Origin: Clostridiales bacterium | GTDB taxonomy: Bacteria; Bacillota; Clostridia; Christensenellales; Pumilibacteraceae | DNA length: 64,000 nucleotides | Direction: 5' to 3' | Assembly (NCBI GenBank): GCA_014799665.1 | Contig: JAAVHP010000004.1 | Span: 1-64,000 of the forward strand | Shown: positions 50,836 through 60,411 of the stretch, in pieces | Layout of the letters: every line of letters begins with the position of its first letter | Position numbering within the stretch: position 1 is the first letter of the stretch | Program-made: the position numbers and the translations under genes | Notes under the pieces: model-generated | Databases searched by the model: none | What the model was told of the DNA's origin: nothing | Seen by the model: only the letters and a program-made list of their open reading frames with translations

Positions 50836-53673
50836 ATGAAACCGATAAAGCTTACAATCGAGGGCGTAAACTCGTTCATAGAACCGCAAACGCTCGACTT
50901 CGAGGCGGTGGGGCGCACTAATCTTTTCTGCATAAGTGGCAAGACGGGCGCGGGCAAAACCACCATTTTCGACAGTATCATGCTCGCGCTGTACGGCAAG
51001 AGCGGCAAGGGCAATCTTGCCGACGTCGTCAACCTTTCGCGCACTTCGGCGCGCGTGGAGTTCGAGTTCGCCGCTAAGGGCGAGCGGTATACCGTCGAGC
51101 GCACAATAAAGACCCGCAAGGAAAAGAACAGCGACGGCGAAGCGCTGGACAAGCGTACCGCCTCTTGCGACTGCACGCTGTATAAGAACGGCGAGGTACT
51201 CAAAAAGGGCGAGGAAGCGACCGAGTTCATCCGCGACCTTATCGGGCTCGAAGCGGGCGAGTTTAAAAACGTTTATCTTTTGGAGCAGGGCGAGTACGCC
51301 GAGTTCCTCAAAAAGACCCCCACCAAACAGACCGAGGCGGTGGGTAAGATTTTCGATCTCATGCGGTTCGGCGACGTGTATTCCGCCGCTAACGAGAAAA
51401 TGCGCGACTTCGAACAGCGTGCGCGCGGCAAACAGCAAACCGTTCTCGACCTTTCCCACAAGTACGGGCTTATCGACCAACCGCTCTACGACGAATACGT
51501 TAAGGACGGCGTAAGCGTTAAGACGGCGGCGGACCTGCGCGACGAACTGAACGACAGGCTCACCGCCGAGCATAAAGAACTGTCCGCGCTCAAAGCGAAA
51601 ACGACGACGCTCACAAAAGACGCCGAGGGTATGCGCGCCGAGCTCGAAACGCTCGAAAAAGCGCGCGAGCTGTACATATCGGTGACCGAAAAACAAAAGC
51701 AAGTCCAAAACCTTATGCTTAGCCTCGACGAGGCAAAAAGAAAAGCGCGTATCGCCGTCGAGCAAAAGGAAGCGTTCGACAAAACGCGCGATACTTCCGC
51801 TGCCGCTAAGCTTACGGCATTACGCGAAAAGCTGGATACGCTCAACACTCTTTCCGCGCTCGACCGCGAGTACGAAGCGGCGGTCAAGGACGTAGCGGCT
51901 AAGAAAACCGCCGAAGCGGACAAGCGCGAAAAATCGGAGCGCGCCGCGCAAACCACCAAGCAAAAAGAGCAAGCTAAAACGAACGCGCAGATCGAGTTTA
52001 TAAACAAGCTCGCCGAGTTCGTTTCCTACACTGACCGCTTGAAAGAAAAGTCGCAGCGGTTGATCGCTGCTATCGACGGCGTGAACGCGCCGACGGGGAA
52101 ACCCGCGGCGGTCGCCGACGCCATTCACGAGCTCAACGACGAACTGCGCGAGTATAAATCACTTAGTGCTGATTTGTCCGCCGCAGAAAAGAAGCGCGGT
52201 GAGCTTGCCGGGTGCAAGGCGGCGGTGCTCCAAAAAATAGAAAAGTACGAGGGCGAGCTCAAAGAGATAACGGCTAGGCTCGAAGCCGCCGAAAAGACCG
52301 AAAAGGAAACGGCGGCGGCGCTCGCGGCGGCTCAGCTCAATTCGCATGCCGCGGCGGTCCGTGCCGAGCTTCACGACGGCGATAAATGCCCCGTGTGCGG
52401 CGGCGTTTACGGCGGGTGCTGCGATACGGGCGATACCGACGTAGCCGAGCGTAAGTCCGAGCACGACGGCGCGGTAAAAGTACTCGAAGATATATCCAAG
52501 CAAAAGACGGAGTGCGAAAAGCATATCGACGGCGCAAAGACCGAGTATACGCATTATGACGGTGCGTTCGCCGAGTGCGAGGCAAAGATCGCGGAATTAA
52601 AAGAACAGTCGGCGGCGACGCGCGTTGATCCCGAGGTTTACGCGGCGCTTATCGAACTTTTGACTTCGGCGAAGAAGCTGGGCGAGGAAGCGGCGGCGAA
52701 GGAGAGCGAGTTTTCCAAATTCGTACCCGAGGTCACGCGGCTCAACGCCGAGCTCGAAGCGGCGGCAAACGCCGTTAAGGAAGCGGAAAGTAAAGCCGAG
52801 GACTACAAAGCGCGGCTGGGCGACAGCTGCGGCAAGACCGCGGAGCGCGTGGCGGCGGTCAAGGGCGAGATATCGGCGCTCGAACAAAAGGAGCGCGAGT
52901 TCGCCGAACAGAGCAAAAAACTCGAAAACGAGCTTAACGGCGCGAACGGCGCGGTGAGCGCGGTCGAGCGATCGCTCGAAGCGGCGCGGGCGGACTGCCC
53001 CGTGGATATGCCGCCCTTCGACGAGGAAAAGTATTCGAACGCGCGCGACCGTGCGGAGTCGGTGAACAAGCAAATCAACGAGAACGAAAAGACCATTGCG
53101 GTAAAACAGACTCAACTCACTTCGCTTGAAAGCGATCATGCGGCGTTTGCGAGCGCGGTAGCCGAGTACGCGACTGTGGGCGATACAATAAGCATCTACA
53201 AGAAGATCGCCGACATGACCAAGGGCAAGGCGATGCTCAATTACGTTGCCACCGAGTACATAGTAGAGTTCACCGCGATAGCGAGCGAGATCCTCGGCGA
53301 GCTGTCGAGCGGAAAATACACCATGAGCTACGACAAGACTAACGGCTTTATCGTGTCCGACTACCTCAACGGCGGCAAGTCGAGAAAGACGGATACGCTG
53401 TCGGGCGGAGAGCTGTTCCTGGCGTCGCTGTCGGTCGCGATAGCGATAGCGCGCACCGTCGGCAACGGCAATAACGCGTTCTTCTTTTTGGACGAGGGGT
53501 TCGGCACGCTCGACGACGAGCTTATCGATACCGTTTACGGCGCGCTCGAAAGTCTCAGTAAGGATTGCTTGGTGGGCGTTATCACGCACGCGAACGCGCT
53601 CATAGACAGAATGCCGTCTTGCGTGGAAGTGCTCGAAGCGACGGACACCGCAGGAAGTAAGATTAATTGTTAA
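50836..53673 (+). CDS. sbcC: SbcC (Rad50-type) SMC-like ATPase
   Basis: 945 residues. Walker A SGKTGAGKTT near residues 35-44, long coiled coils either side of a zinc hook CPVCGG (C518, C521), ABC signature LSGGELFLASL and Walker B FFLDEGFGTLDDE near the C-terminus. It tethers DNA ends and controls the SbcD nuclease. Slightly shorter than E. coli SbcC, mainly in the coils. Confidence 0.96.
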   Translation: MKPIKLTIEGVNSFIEPQTLDFEAVGRTNLFCISGKTGAGKTTIFDSIMLALYGKSGKGNLADVVNLSRTSARVEFEFAAKGERYTVERTIKTRKEKNSDGEALDKRTASCDCTLYKNGEVLKKGEEATEFIRDLIGLEAGEFKNVYLLEQGEYAEFLKKTPTKQTEAVGKIFDLMRFGDVYSAANEKMRDFEQRARGKQQTVLDLSHKYGLIDQPLYDEYVKDGVSVKTAADLRDELNDRLTAEHKELSALKAKTTTLTKDAEGMRAELETLEKARELYISVTEKQKQVQNLMLSLDEAKRKARIAVEQKEAFDKTRDTSAAAKLTALREKLDTLNTLSALDREYEAAVKDVAAKKTAEADKREKSERAAQTTKQKEQAKTNAQIEFINKLAEFVSYTDRLKEKSQRLIAAIDGVNAPTGKPAAVADAIHELNDELREYKSLSADLSAAEKKRGELAGCKAAVLQKIEKYEGELKEITARLEAAEKTEKETAAALAAAQLNSHAAAVRAELHDGDKCPVCGGVYGGCCDTGDTDVAERKSEHDGAVKVLEDISKQKTECEKHIDGAKTEYTHYDGAFAECEAKIAELKEQSAATRVDPEVYAALIELLTSAKKLGEEAAAKESEFSKFVPEVTRLNAELEAAANAVKEAESKAEDYKARLGDSCGKTAERVAAVKGEISALEQKEREFAEQSKKLENELNGANGAVSAVERSLEAARADCPVDMPPFDEEKYSNARDRAESVNKQINENEKTIAVKQTQLTSLESDHAAFASAVAEYATVGDTISIYKKIADMTKGKAMLNYVATEYIVEFTAIASEILGELSSGKYTMSYDKTNGFIVSDYLNGGKSRKTDTLSGGELFLASLSVAIAIARTVGNGNNAFFFLDEGFGTLDDELIDTVYGALESLSKDCLVGVITHANALIDRMPSCVEVLEATDTAGSKINC

Positions 53674-53700
53674 TCAGGAATTGTGAATTTAGGTGTGATT

Positions 53701-56331
53701 ATGAAAGTCAAAATAAACGTAATAAAATTTATTATAGTTTGTATTTTCGTAGTTTCCGCACTTTTTGCGTTTGTCGGGTGCGGCGCGCACGAGCATACTT
53801 TCAGCGATAAGTGGTCGAGCGATTCGGTCGAGCATTGGCGCGATAGTAATTGCGGTCACGCCGAGATCACCGACGAGGGCACGCACGATTTCGACGAGTA
53901 CGGCAATTGTTCTGTTTGCGGATACCGCAAGCCGCATACCGAACACACGCTTAAATATTACGAATATAAATCCGCTGACTGCACGGCGGCTGGGTATGAG
54001 GAGCATTACGAGTGCACAGAATGCGGCAGGTATTTCTCCGACGAGGACGGCGTTCACCCCATTTCGTTCGACAGCGTTTTAATAAAAGCGACGGGGCACA
54101 GCTTCGATAATAAGCTCAGCCACGACGAAACGCACCACTACTACGCCGCGCAATGCGGTCACGACCTTGCCAAGGACAAGGAAGAACATACGTTTATAGG
54201 CGGCGAGTGCCGCATTTGCTTGTACCGCCCGGGCTACGAGGACGTGTATAAGGACGATATAAGATACACGCTTAGCGAAGACGGGCAGTCGTACTACGTT
54301 TCGGGCGAAAAGATAAACGAGCTTAAAGCCGTTATTATAGAGAGCGAGATCGACGGCAAGCCCGTGACCGAGATCGGCGAGCAAGCGTTTGATAATTGCG
54401 CGGGGCTTACGGGCGTTGTTATCCCGATTAGCGTTACGGTCATAAGGGAGAAAGCGTTCGAATATTGCGGACGGCTTTCCGCCGTCACTTTCGGCAATAG
54501 CGTAAAGGTCATAGAAAGTAACGCGTTTTTGAGTTGCATTTCTATCGGTTCGGTATTTTATACGGGCACGGTTGCCGATTTTTGCAAAATCGAGTTTGAA
54601 AATACGGGCGCAAACCCCGTGTTCTATCTGGGCGTGCCCGGTTTGTTCGGTTCGAGCTACGGCAATCTGTATATAGCGGGCGAGCGCATAAGAGATCTCG
54701 TAATACCCGACGGCGTTATCGAAATACCCGATTTTGCGTTTAATAATTACTCAAATCTCGATAGCGTTACTTTGTCCGACAGCGTAGAGCATATAGGAGA
54801 AGACGCGTTTTGGGGCAGCGGGCTTGCGTCGATTACGTTCGGCACGGGACTGAAAACGGTGGGCGACAGTGCGTTCTATCTATCCAATTGCGAGAGCTTG
54901 GCGGTGAACGTTAAAGACCTTAAATCGTGGTGCGGTATATCGTTCGGCGAGCGCTGCGCCAATCCGCTCGAAAACGCGTTCAAAGAAAAGTCCGACGAGC
55001 CCTATCCGTTCCCGCGCGTTTTGTCGAAGGATAATATCGCGTTGTATATCGACGGGAAAAAGCCGTCGGGCGAACCGACGCTGCCGAGCGGCATTAAGGG
55101 GATACCCGCGTTTACGTTCAAGAACAGCGATATAACGAGCGTCGTTATTCCCGACGGCGTGGAGAAAATCGGCGACGGTGCGTTCTTTAAATGCGGCAAG
55201 CTCGAACAAGTCGAGATCGCCGATTCGGTGACAACGGTAGGCGACTACGCGTTTTACGAATGTCAAAAGCTCACGGCTATCCCGAGCGGAAGCGGCGTGA
55301 CCGAAGTGGGCGATTACGCATTCTTTAACTGTATTCAGTCGAAGAACGCTCTAACCGATCTAGCGGTGGATAACGGCATAAAGACCATCGGCAGCTTCGC
55401 GTATTCAGGTAACACGGCGCGAAAGATCACCATTCCCGCGAGCGTCGAAAATATGGATAACTATGCGTTTTACGGGGTAAGCTGGGTTAATGCGATCGAG
55501 GTCGATCCCCAAAACGCTATATACAAGAGCGAGGACAATTGCCTTATAGACAAAACTACGGGCACGCTCATAAATGGCAGTACGAATAGCGTTATACCGA
55601 GCGACGGAAGCATAAAGGCGATAGGCGATTACGCGTTTACGTTCTGCGATTTAACGGACGGGTTTACTATCCCGCAGGGTGTGGAGAGTATAGGCGAATA
55701 TGCGTTTCGCGGTAACTCGCATCTTACGACGCTCGTCGTTCCCGACGGTGTGACGACGATCGGCAAGGGTGCGTTCGAAAACTGCGGAAAGCTCACTAAC
55801 CTGACGTTGCCCGACTCGATAACGCGAATGCCCGACCTCGGCAATTTCTATTTGTCGTTCGACGACGACGTAAAAGCCGAGCTGTACGAGGACGGCGCGC
55901 TCTATATAGGCAACCACTTGATTGACGCAAGGCAGGTCGGTGAAGATTACGTCATTAAGAGTGGTACGCTTACCGTCGGCGATGAAGCCTTTTCGCGGCT
56001 TGCGAAAAGTGTGGTTTTGCCCGACAGCGTGGTGTACTTTGGACCCAATGCGTTTGAATATATGTACGCTCTGGTTACGGTCAAGCTGGGGAAGGGTCTT
56101 ACCGAAATCAGCGATTATGCGTTCGTTTCGTGCTCCGCGCTCGAAACGGTGTACTTATCGAACAGCGTGGTAAAGCTCGGCAAAAATCTATTTTCTAATT
56201 GTAAAAATCTTTCCACGCTGTACTTCGACGGTACTGTTGCGGAGTGGAACGAAATAGAAAAAGCCGACGACTGGAATTCGCTGAAAAGCTTTACCGTGCA
56301 ATGCTCGAACGGCAAAGTTGAGATCAATTAG
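53701..56331 (+). CDS. BspA-type leucine-rich repeat lipoprotein
   Basis: 876 residues from the ATG at 53701, with AGGTG upstream. The lipobox is F-V-G-C. Residues about 25-160 contain short Cys/His-rich units (HEHTFSDKWSSDSVEHW; CSVCGYRKPHTEH) of the kind often placed before LRR_5 arrays. From about residue 175 onwards about 20 LRR_5 units follow, each like 'VTSIGDYAFYNC..L..I.IPDSV'. Such surface proteins bind host or bacterial proteins and glycans. No enzyme domain is seen. It starts 27 bp after sbcC but its role is unrelated. Confidence 0.88.
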   Translation: MKVKINVIKFIIVCIFVVSALFAFVGCGAHEHTFSDKWSSDSVEHWRDSNCGHAEITDEGTHDFDEYGNCSVCGYRKPHTEHTLKYYEYKSADCTAAGYEEHYECTECGRYFSDEDGVHPISFDSVLIKATGHSFDNKLSHDETHHYYAAQCGHDLAKDKEEHTFIGGECRICLYRPGYEDVYKDDIRYTLSEDGQSYYVSGEKINELKAVIIESEIDGKPVTEIGEQAFDNCAGLTGVVIPISVTVIREKAFEYCGRLSAVTFGNSVKVIESNAFLSCISIGSVFYTGTVADFCKIEFENTGANPVFYLGVPGLFGSSYGNLYIAGERIRDLVIPDGVIEIPDFAFNNYSNLDSVTLSDSVEHIGEDAFWGSGLASITFGTGLKTVGDSAFYLSNCESLAVNVKDLKSWCGISFGERCANPLENAFKEKSDEPYPFPRVLSKDNIALYIDGKKPSGEPTLPSGIKGIPAFTFKNSDITSVVIPDGVEKIGDGAFFKCGKLEQVEIADSVTTVGDYAFYECQKLTAIPSGSGVTEVGDYAFFNCIQSKNALTDLAVDNGIKTIGSFAYSGNTARKITIPASVENMDNYAFYGVSWVNAIEVDPQNAIYKSEDNCLIDKTTGTLINGSTNSVIPSDGSIKAIGDYAFTFCDLTDGFTIPQGVESIGEYAFRGNSHLTTLVVPDGVTTIGKGAFENCGKLTNLTLPDSITRMPDLGNFYLSFDDDVKAELYEDGALYIGNHLIDARQVGEDYVIKSGTLTVGDEAFSRLAKSVVLPDSVVYFGPNAFEYMYALVTVKLGKGLTEISDYAFVSCSALETVYLSNSVVKLGKNLFSNCKNLSTLYFDGTVAEWNEIEKADDWNSLKSFTVQCSNGKVEIN

Positions 56332-56395
56332 GAATTAGTAATTAGAAATTAGGAATTAAAAACGCGGATTATCCGTTAATTTCTAATTTTTTACA
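56328..56395. repeat. AATTAGGAATTAG repeat and bidirectional hairpin
   Basis: AATTAGGAATTAGTAATTAG then AACGCGGATTATCCGTT with flanking A/T runs, ending TTAATTTCTAATTTTTTAC. It separates the convergent LRR lipoprotein and spo0A genes and may terminate both. Confidence 0.6.
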
Positions 56396-57119
56396 CGCTC
56401 TCCAACAGCATTTTATCGGCGACGAGCGCGATAAATTCGCCGTTGGTCGGTTTTTCGTTGTGGTTATATACGCGCACGCCGAACAGCGTGTTAATATTTT
56501 CTATCTTGCCTCTGTTCCAGGCGACCTCTATCGCGTGACGGATGGCGCGCTCAACCTTGCTCGGGCTGGTGTTGAAATGCTCTGCCACTTCGGGGTAGAG
56601 CTTTTTTGTTATCGAGTTGATTATCTCGGGACTGTCGATCGTCATCTTGATCGCTTCGCGCAGATACTGATAGCCTTTGATGTGCGCGGGTATACCGACG
56701 GTTATAAAGATATTGCTTATCTTCTCGTCCATCGAGCGGTTCTTCGCGGTCGGGCGTTTGGTGTTCACCGCCTCGATTATGCGCTCGTCGAGCACGCCGA
56801 ACGATATGGGCTTCATCATGTAAAAGTCCGCGCCCAGGCTCATCGCCTTGGATATGAACGCGTCCTGCGACAGCGCCGACACGACGATAACTTTGAGATT
56901 GCCTTTGTTCAGCCTCTCTAACACGGCGAAGCCGTCGAGCGTGGGCATGACGAGATCCAGGAGCAGCACGTCTGGGCGCACCGCGTCCAATTTTTCGAGC
57001 GCTTCCTTGCCGTTAGCTGCCGTTTCGACAAGCTCTATCTTGTCCGAAACCGCAAAGTGCGATTTGGCGCTTGCCACAAATTCCTCGTTGTCGTCGCATA
57101 CCATAACGCGAATTTTCAT
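56391..57119 (-). CDS. spo0A: sporulation master regulator Spo0A
   Basis: 242 residues. Receiver domain 1-120 with D9/D10, the phospho-acceptor D55 (LLLDLVMP), a VVSALSQ switch segment and K103-like MMKPIS. The C-terminal effector domain 130-242 has the near-invariant Spo0A blocks GIPAHIKGYQYLREAI, SKVERAIRHAIEVAW and KPTNGEFIALVADKM. When phosphorylated it binds 0A boxes (TGTCGAA) to start sporulation. A 0A box lies upstream. RBS AAAGGAGTG. The usual neighbours spoIVB/recN are absent here. Confidence 0.96.
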   Translation of the reverse strand: MKIRVMVCDDNEEFVASAKSHFAVSDKIELVETAANGKEALEKLDAVRPDVLLLDLVMPTLDGFAVLERLNKGNLKVIVVSALSQDAFISKAMSLGADFYMMKPISFGVLDERIIEAVNTKRPTAKNRSMDEKISNIFITVGIPAHIKGYQYLREAIKMTIDSPEIINSITKKLYPEVAEHFNTSPSKVERAIRHAIEVAWNRGKIENINTLFGVRVYNHNEKPTNGEFIALVADKMLLESV

Positions 57120-57193
57120 GATGTGATGTCACTCCTTTTGTTTGAGAACGGCGGAAAATATACGACCGCGTTTTCTCATGTCGATTTAAAAAA

Positions 57194-57222
57194 ATTATAC
57201 CATTTTCGCGGTTAAAATTCAA
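57194..57222 (-). promoter_or_regulatory. sigma-A promoter of spo0A
   Basis: On the minus strand TTGAAT (57217-57222), 17-bp spacer, TATAAT (57194-57199), about 75 bp before the start. Confidence 0.75.
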
Positions 57223-57253
57223 GTTTCGCGTGCTTGCGTAAAAGGACTGCTTT

Positions 57254-57260
57254 TGTCGAA
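57254..57260. promoter_or_regulatory. 0A box upstream of spo0A
   Basis: TGTCGAA, the exact Spo0A target heptamer, about 32 bp upstream of the -35 of spo0A. It suggests autoregulation, as known for Bacillus spo0A. A 7-bp match alone can be chance. Confidence 0.5.
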
Positions 57261-57399
57261 TGAACGGCGTTTATGCCGCTTTTTCTCGAAATGCTTGGCG
57301 TAACGGTCGGAAATATTGCGGACAAAGTCGATTAAAAAATATGACACAAATATTGTTGAACTGTGTAAGTTTTGATATTTTTATCCTTTGAACGGTACA

Positions 57400-57419
57400 A
57401 ATGTTGATAAAACAACATT
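57400..57419. promoter_or_regulatory. operator-like inverted repeat before the DegV cluster
   Basis: AATGTTG-ATAAAA-CAACATT, a perfect 7-bp inverted repeat, with TTTGAACGG and TTCAAACGG on either side as a second, partly direct repeat. Possible repressor or activator site. Confidence 0.45.
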
Positions 57420-57511
57420 CAAACGGATAGCTTTATAGTATACTTATAATATAAGTCGGTCGGGGATGTTTCGGCGCGACTTATGCTTAATTTAACTCAC
57501 GAGGTGAATAA

Positions 57512-58381
57512 ATGAAATTTACATTGGCTACCGATACCGTTTGCGACGTATTCAAAAGCGAGCTGAGAGAGCGCGGCATCGAGTACATTTCGACCTATTA
57601 CACCGTTGACGGTGTGGAGCGGCGCGACGAGATCACACGCGATGAGGAGTTGAAGGAATTCTACGACAAGATCCGCGGCGGGGAAATGCCCACGACCTCG
57701 CAGGTCACGCTCAATGATTATCAGGAGTTTTTCGGCAAGCTCATAGAAAAGTATGAGGGCGATATCGTGCATATCACCATTTCGTCGGGGCTTACCACTT
57801 CGCCGCTCGCGGCGCGCCAGGTCGCTCAGGAGATTTTGGAAAAGACGGGGCGGCACATATATATAGTCGACAGTCTTTGCGCGACCATTGCGACCCGTCA
57901 CGTTGTCGACGAAGCCGAGCGCTTGCGCGACAGCGACGTTTCCGCAGAAGAGGCGGTCGCATTCCTTGAAAATTTTGTGGCGCATCTTCATACCTGGTTC
58001 ATGCCGTACGACCTTATGCACTTAAAGCGCGGCGGGCGTGTGTCCGGACCGTCGGCGTACATAGGCACTGCGCTTAACATCAAGCCTATACTCAAATTCG
58101 ACAAGACGGGCGCACTCGTAGTCGCGCAGAAGAAGATCGGCGCGAGCAAGGGTATTGCCGAAATGATAAACATTTTCAAGCGCGACAGTGCAAAAGAGCC
58201 GCACAAGGTGTACATTGCGAGCGCGGACAGCGACCTTGCCGAGGGTATGCTCAAAAAGGCACAGGCGGCGCGGCCCGACTGCGAAATCGAAGTGCATTGG
58301 ATAGGACCGGTTATCGGCGCGCACACAGGCGTCAACGCTGTCGGAATTTCTTTCCTTTCGGATAAGCTTAGAGACGAGTAA
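57512..58381 (+). CDS. DegV-family fatty-acid-binding protein 1
   Basis: 289 residues. DegV landmarks: DTVCDV near the start, MPTTSQVTLNDY, the THISSGLTTSPLAAR-type loop (here HITISSGLTTS), YIVDSLCATI, LMHLKRGGRVSG, ALNIKPIL and GPVIGAHTG. DegV (FakB-like) proteins bind a fatty acid in a buried tunnel for phosphorylation by the FakA kinase or for other lipid hand-over. First of three tandem copies. GAGGTGA precedes the start. Confidence 0.93.
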   Translation: MKFTLATDTVCDVFKSELRERGIEYISTYYTVDGVERRDEITRDEELKEFYDKIRGGEMPTTSQVTLNDYQEFFGKLIEKYEGDIVHITISSGLTTSPLAARQVAQEILEKTGRHIYIVDSLCATIATRHVVDEAERLRDSDVSAEEAVAFLENFVAHLHTWFMPYDLMHLKRGGRVSGPSAYIGTALNIKPILKFDKTGALVVAQKKIGASKGIAEMINIFKRDSAKEPHKVYIASADSDLAEGMLKKAQAARPDCEIEVHWIGPVIGAHTGVNAVGISFLSDKLRDE

Positions 58382-58423
58382 GACGATCAATATTTACGGA
58401 TAAGTTTACATAGGAGAAAAGCA

Positions 58424-59296
58424 ATGAACTTTATATTATCGACGGATACGTCGTGCGATATCAACCGCGGCGAATTAAAAGAGCGCGGTATCGAGTACCG
58501 TCCGCTTGTATATACCATAGACGACGTGGCGCATTTCGACGAAGCGACATGCGACACGGACTACAAGGCGTTCTACGATCAGATCCGCGCGGGCAAGATG
58601 CCTACCACCTCGCAAATAAACGTTACCGAGCACGAGGAATATTTTGCCGAGCTACTTAAAAAGCACGACATGGACATAGTGCATATCACCCTTTCGTCGG
58701 GCTTGTCCAGCACCTACGACAGCGCGTGCAAGGCGGCGGAAAATATAAATTACCGCGAGGGCAAAACTCGGGTATACGTAGTAGACAGCTTCGGCGCGAC
58801 GATCGTTACCCGTCACGTGGTCGACGAGGGCGAACGGTTGCGCGAGCAAGGACTTTCGGCGGAGGACGCGGCGAGCGCGCTCGACGGGTTCGCGTCCAAG
58901 CTCCATACCTGGTTCATGCCCACCGACCTCATGCACTTAAAGCGCGGCGGCAGAGTATCGGGCGCGAGCGCGGTAATCGGCACGGCGCTTAACATAAAAC
59001 CTATAATTAGGTTTAACAGGGCGGGCGAGCTTATCGTCGCCAAAAAGAAGATCGGCGCGAGCAAGGGCATCAACGAGATGATAGCGATATTCAAGGCGAC
59101 TTCCGCCAAAACGCCGCACAAGGTGTATATAGCGAGCGCGGACAGCGAGTACGCCGAGGAAATGCTAAGTAAAGCCAAGGCGGCGCGCCCCGACTGCGAC
59201 GTGGAGATCGGCTGGATAGGACCCGTCATCGGCGCGCACACGGGCTGCAACGCCGTAGGCATTTCGTTCGTTACGGAAACGCTAAGGGACGAGTAG
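58424..59296 (+). CDS. DegV-family fatty-acid-binding protein 2
   Basis: 290 residues with the same landmarks (DTSCDI, MPTTSQINVTEH, TLSSGLSSTYDSA, LMHLKRGGRVSG, GPVIGAHTG). The first 90 residues are nearly identical to copy 3, and the C-terminal half is closer to copy 1, so the copies arose by duplication with some conversion. AGGAGAAA precedes the ATG. Confidence 0.93.
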   Translation: MNFILSTDTSCDINRGELKERGIEYRPLVYTIDDVAHFDEATCDTDYKAFYDQIRAGKMPTTSQINVTEHEEYFAELLKKHDMDIVHITLSSGLSSTYDSACKAAENINYREGKTRVYVVDSFGATIVTRHVVDEGERLREQGLSAEDAASALDGFASKLHTWFMPTDLMHLKRGGRVSGASAVIGTALNIKPIIRFNRAGELIVAKKKIGASKGINEMIAIFKATSAKTPHKVYIASADSEYAEEMLSKAKAARPDCDVEIGWIGPVIGAHTGCNAVGISFVTETLRDE

Positions 59297-59395
59297 AACA
59301 GGGTACGGGGCGTAGGGTACAGGGATTGACCCCTACGGGGTGATTTATTAATTTATCCTTCCCTGACCCCTATGCCCTGTGCCCTGAACCCTGAC
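59297..59395. repeat. CAGGGTACAGGG inverted repeat between DegV copies 2 and 3
   Basis: Left arm 59299-59324 is made of CAGGGTACGGGG / GTAGGGTACAGGG; the right arm 59361-59393 of CCCTGACCCC / TATGCCCTG / TGCCCTGAACCCTG. They form a long imperfect hairpin with a central CCCCTACGGGGT hairpin. The other DegV spacer, 42 bp, lacks it, so it looks inserted. Confidence 0.7.
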
Positions 59396-59418
59396 AGTAA
59401 AATTTCGGGAGAAAGACA

Positions 59419-60297
59419 ATGAAATTTATATTATCAACCGACACCTCGTGCGATATCAACCGCGGCGAGCTCACTGATCGCGGTATCGAGTACCGTCCGC
59501 TCGTATATACGATAGACGACGTGGCGTACTTCGACGAGGCGACCTGCGACGCCGATTACAAGGCGTTCTACGATCAGATCCGCGCGGGCAAGATGCCGAC
59601 CACCTCGCAAATAAACGTTACCGAGCACGAGGAATATTTCGACGGGCTTTTGAAAAAATACGACATGGATATTATACATATCACGTTGTCGTCGGGGTTG
59701 TCGAATACGTACGAGAGCGCGTCAACGGCTGCCGCGAACATCAACGAGCGCGAGGGCAAAAAGCGCGTGTACGTTGTGGACTCGCTCGCCGCGACGGTCG
59801 TTCAGCGTATCGTCGTCGACGAAGCGGAAAAAATGCGGAACGACGGTCTTGCAGCCGCCGAAGCCGCCGACAAGCTCGAAAGCATAACCCATCACGTATT
59901 GGTGTGGTTCATGCCCACCGACCTAATGCAGTTAAAGCGCGGTGGTAGGGTGTCGGGCGCGAGCGCGGTTATCGGCACTGCGCTCAATATCAAGCCCATA
60001 CTCGTTATCAATAAGAAAGGCGGGCTGTCGGTCGTCGCCAAAAAGATAGGCGTAGGCAAGGGCATGAACTACATGGCGGACAAGTTCAAGGAATACAACG
60101 ACGAAAGCACCGCCAAGACCAAGGTTTATATTCCGTCGGCGGACAGCGATTACGCCGAGGAAATGCTGGGTAAGATTAAGGCTATCCGCCCCGACTGCGA
60201 GGTCGAGGTCGGTTGGGTAGGTCCCGTTATCGGCGCGCACACCGGCCCCGGTATGTGCGGCGTGGCGTTCCTTTCGAATAAGGAGCGCGAGGTTTAA
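59419..60297 (+). CDS. DegV-family fatty-acid-binding protein 3
   Basis: 292 residues. Landmarks as in copy 2, with LMQLKRGGRVSG and GPVIGAHTGPGM. It differs after residue 110 (SITHHVLVWFMP; KYN-like insertion EYNDESTAKT near 225), which may alter ligand preference. GGGAGAAAG precedes the start. Confidence 0.93.
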   Translation: MKFILSTDTSCDINRGELTDRGIEYRPLVYTIDDVAYFDEATCDADYKAFYDQIRAGKMPTTSQINVTEHEEYFDGLLKKYDMDIIHITLSSGLSNTYESASTAAANINEREGKKRVYVVDSLAATVVQRIVVDEAEKMRNDGLAAAEAADKLESITHHVLVWFMPTDLMQLKRGGRVSGASAVIGTALNIKPILVINKKGGLSVVAKKIGVGKGMNYMADKFKEYNDESTAKTKVYIPSADSDYAEEMLGKIKAIRPDCEVEVGWVGPVIGAHTGPGMCGVAFLSNKEREV

Positions 60298-60328
60298 TTC
60301 GGTCATACAAAAGAAATACGAAAGATAA

Positions 60329-60362
60329 AGCAGGATCGGGCGCAAGCTCGGGTCCTGTTTTG
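60329..60362 (+). terminator. terminator of the DegV cluster
   Basis: AGCAGGA pairs with TCCTGTT around a GC-rich loop, followed by TTTTG. Confidence 0.65.
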
Positions 60363-60364
60363 TA

Positions 60365-60393
60365 TTGACAAACAAACGATTTTTATGTAAAAT
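60365..60393 (+). promoter_or_regulatory. sigma-A promoter of the alcohol dehydrogenase gene
   Basis: TTGACA (60365-60370), 17-bp spacer, TAAAAT (60388-60393), overlapping the end of the preceding terminator. Confidence 0.8.
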
Positions 60394-60411
60394 AAAAAAG
60401 AGGTAATTATT

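Larger units (their letters stand above)
57120..57511. other. divergent regulatory region between spo0A and the DegV genes
   Basis: 392 bp with no gene: the spo0A promoter (57194-57222), a 0A box (57254-57260), an AATGTTG / CAACATT inverted repeat (57400-57419) and a TATAAT-like box near 57446 before the DegV cluster. Confidence 0.7.
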
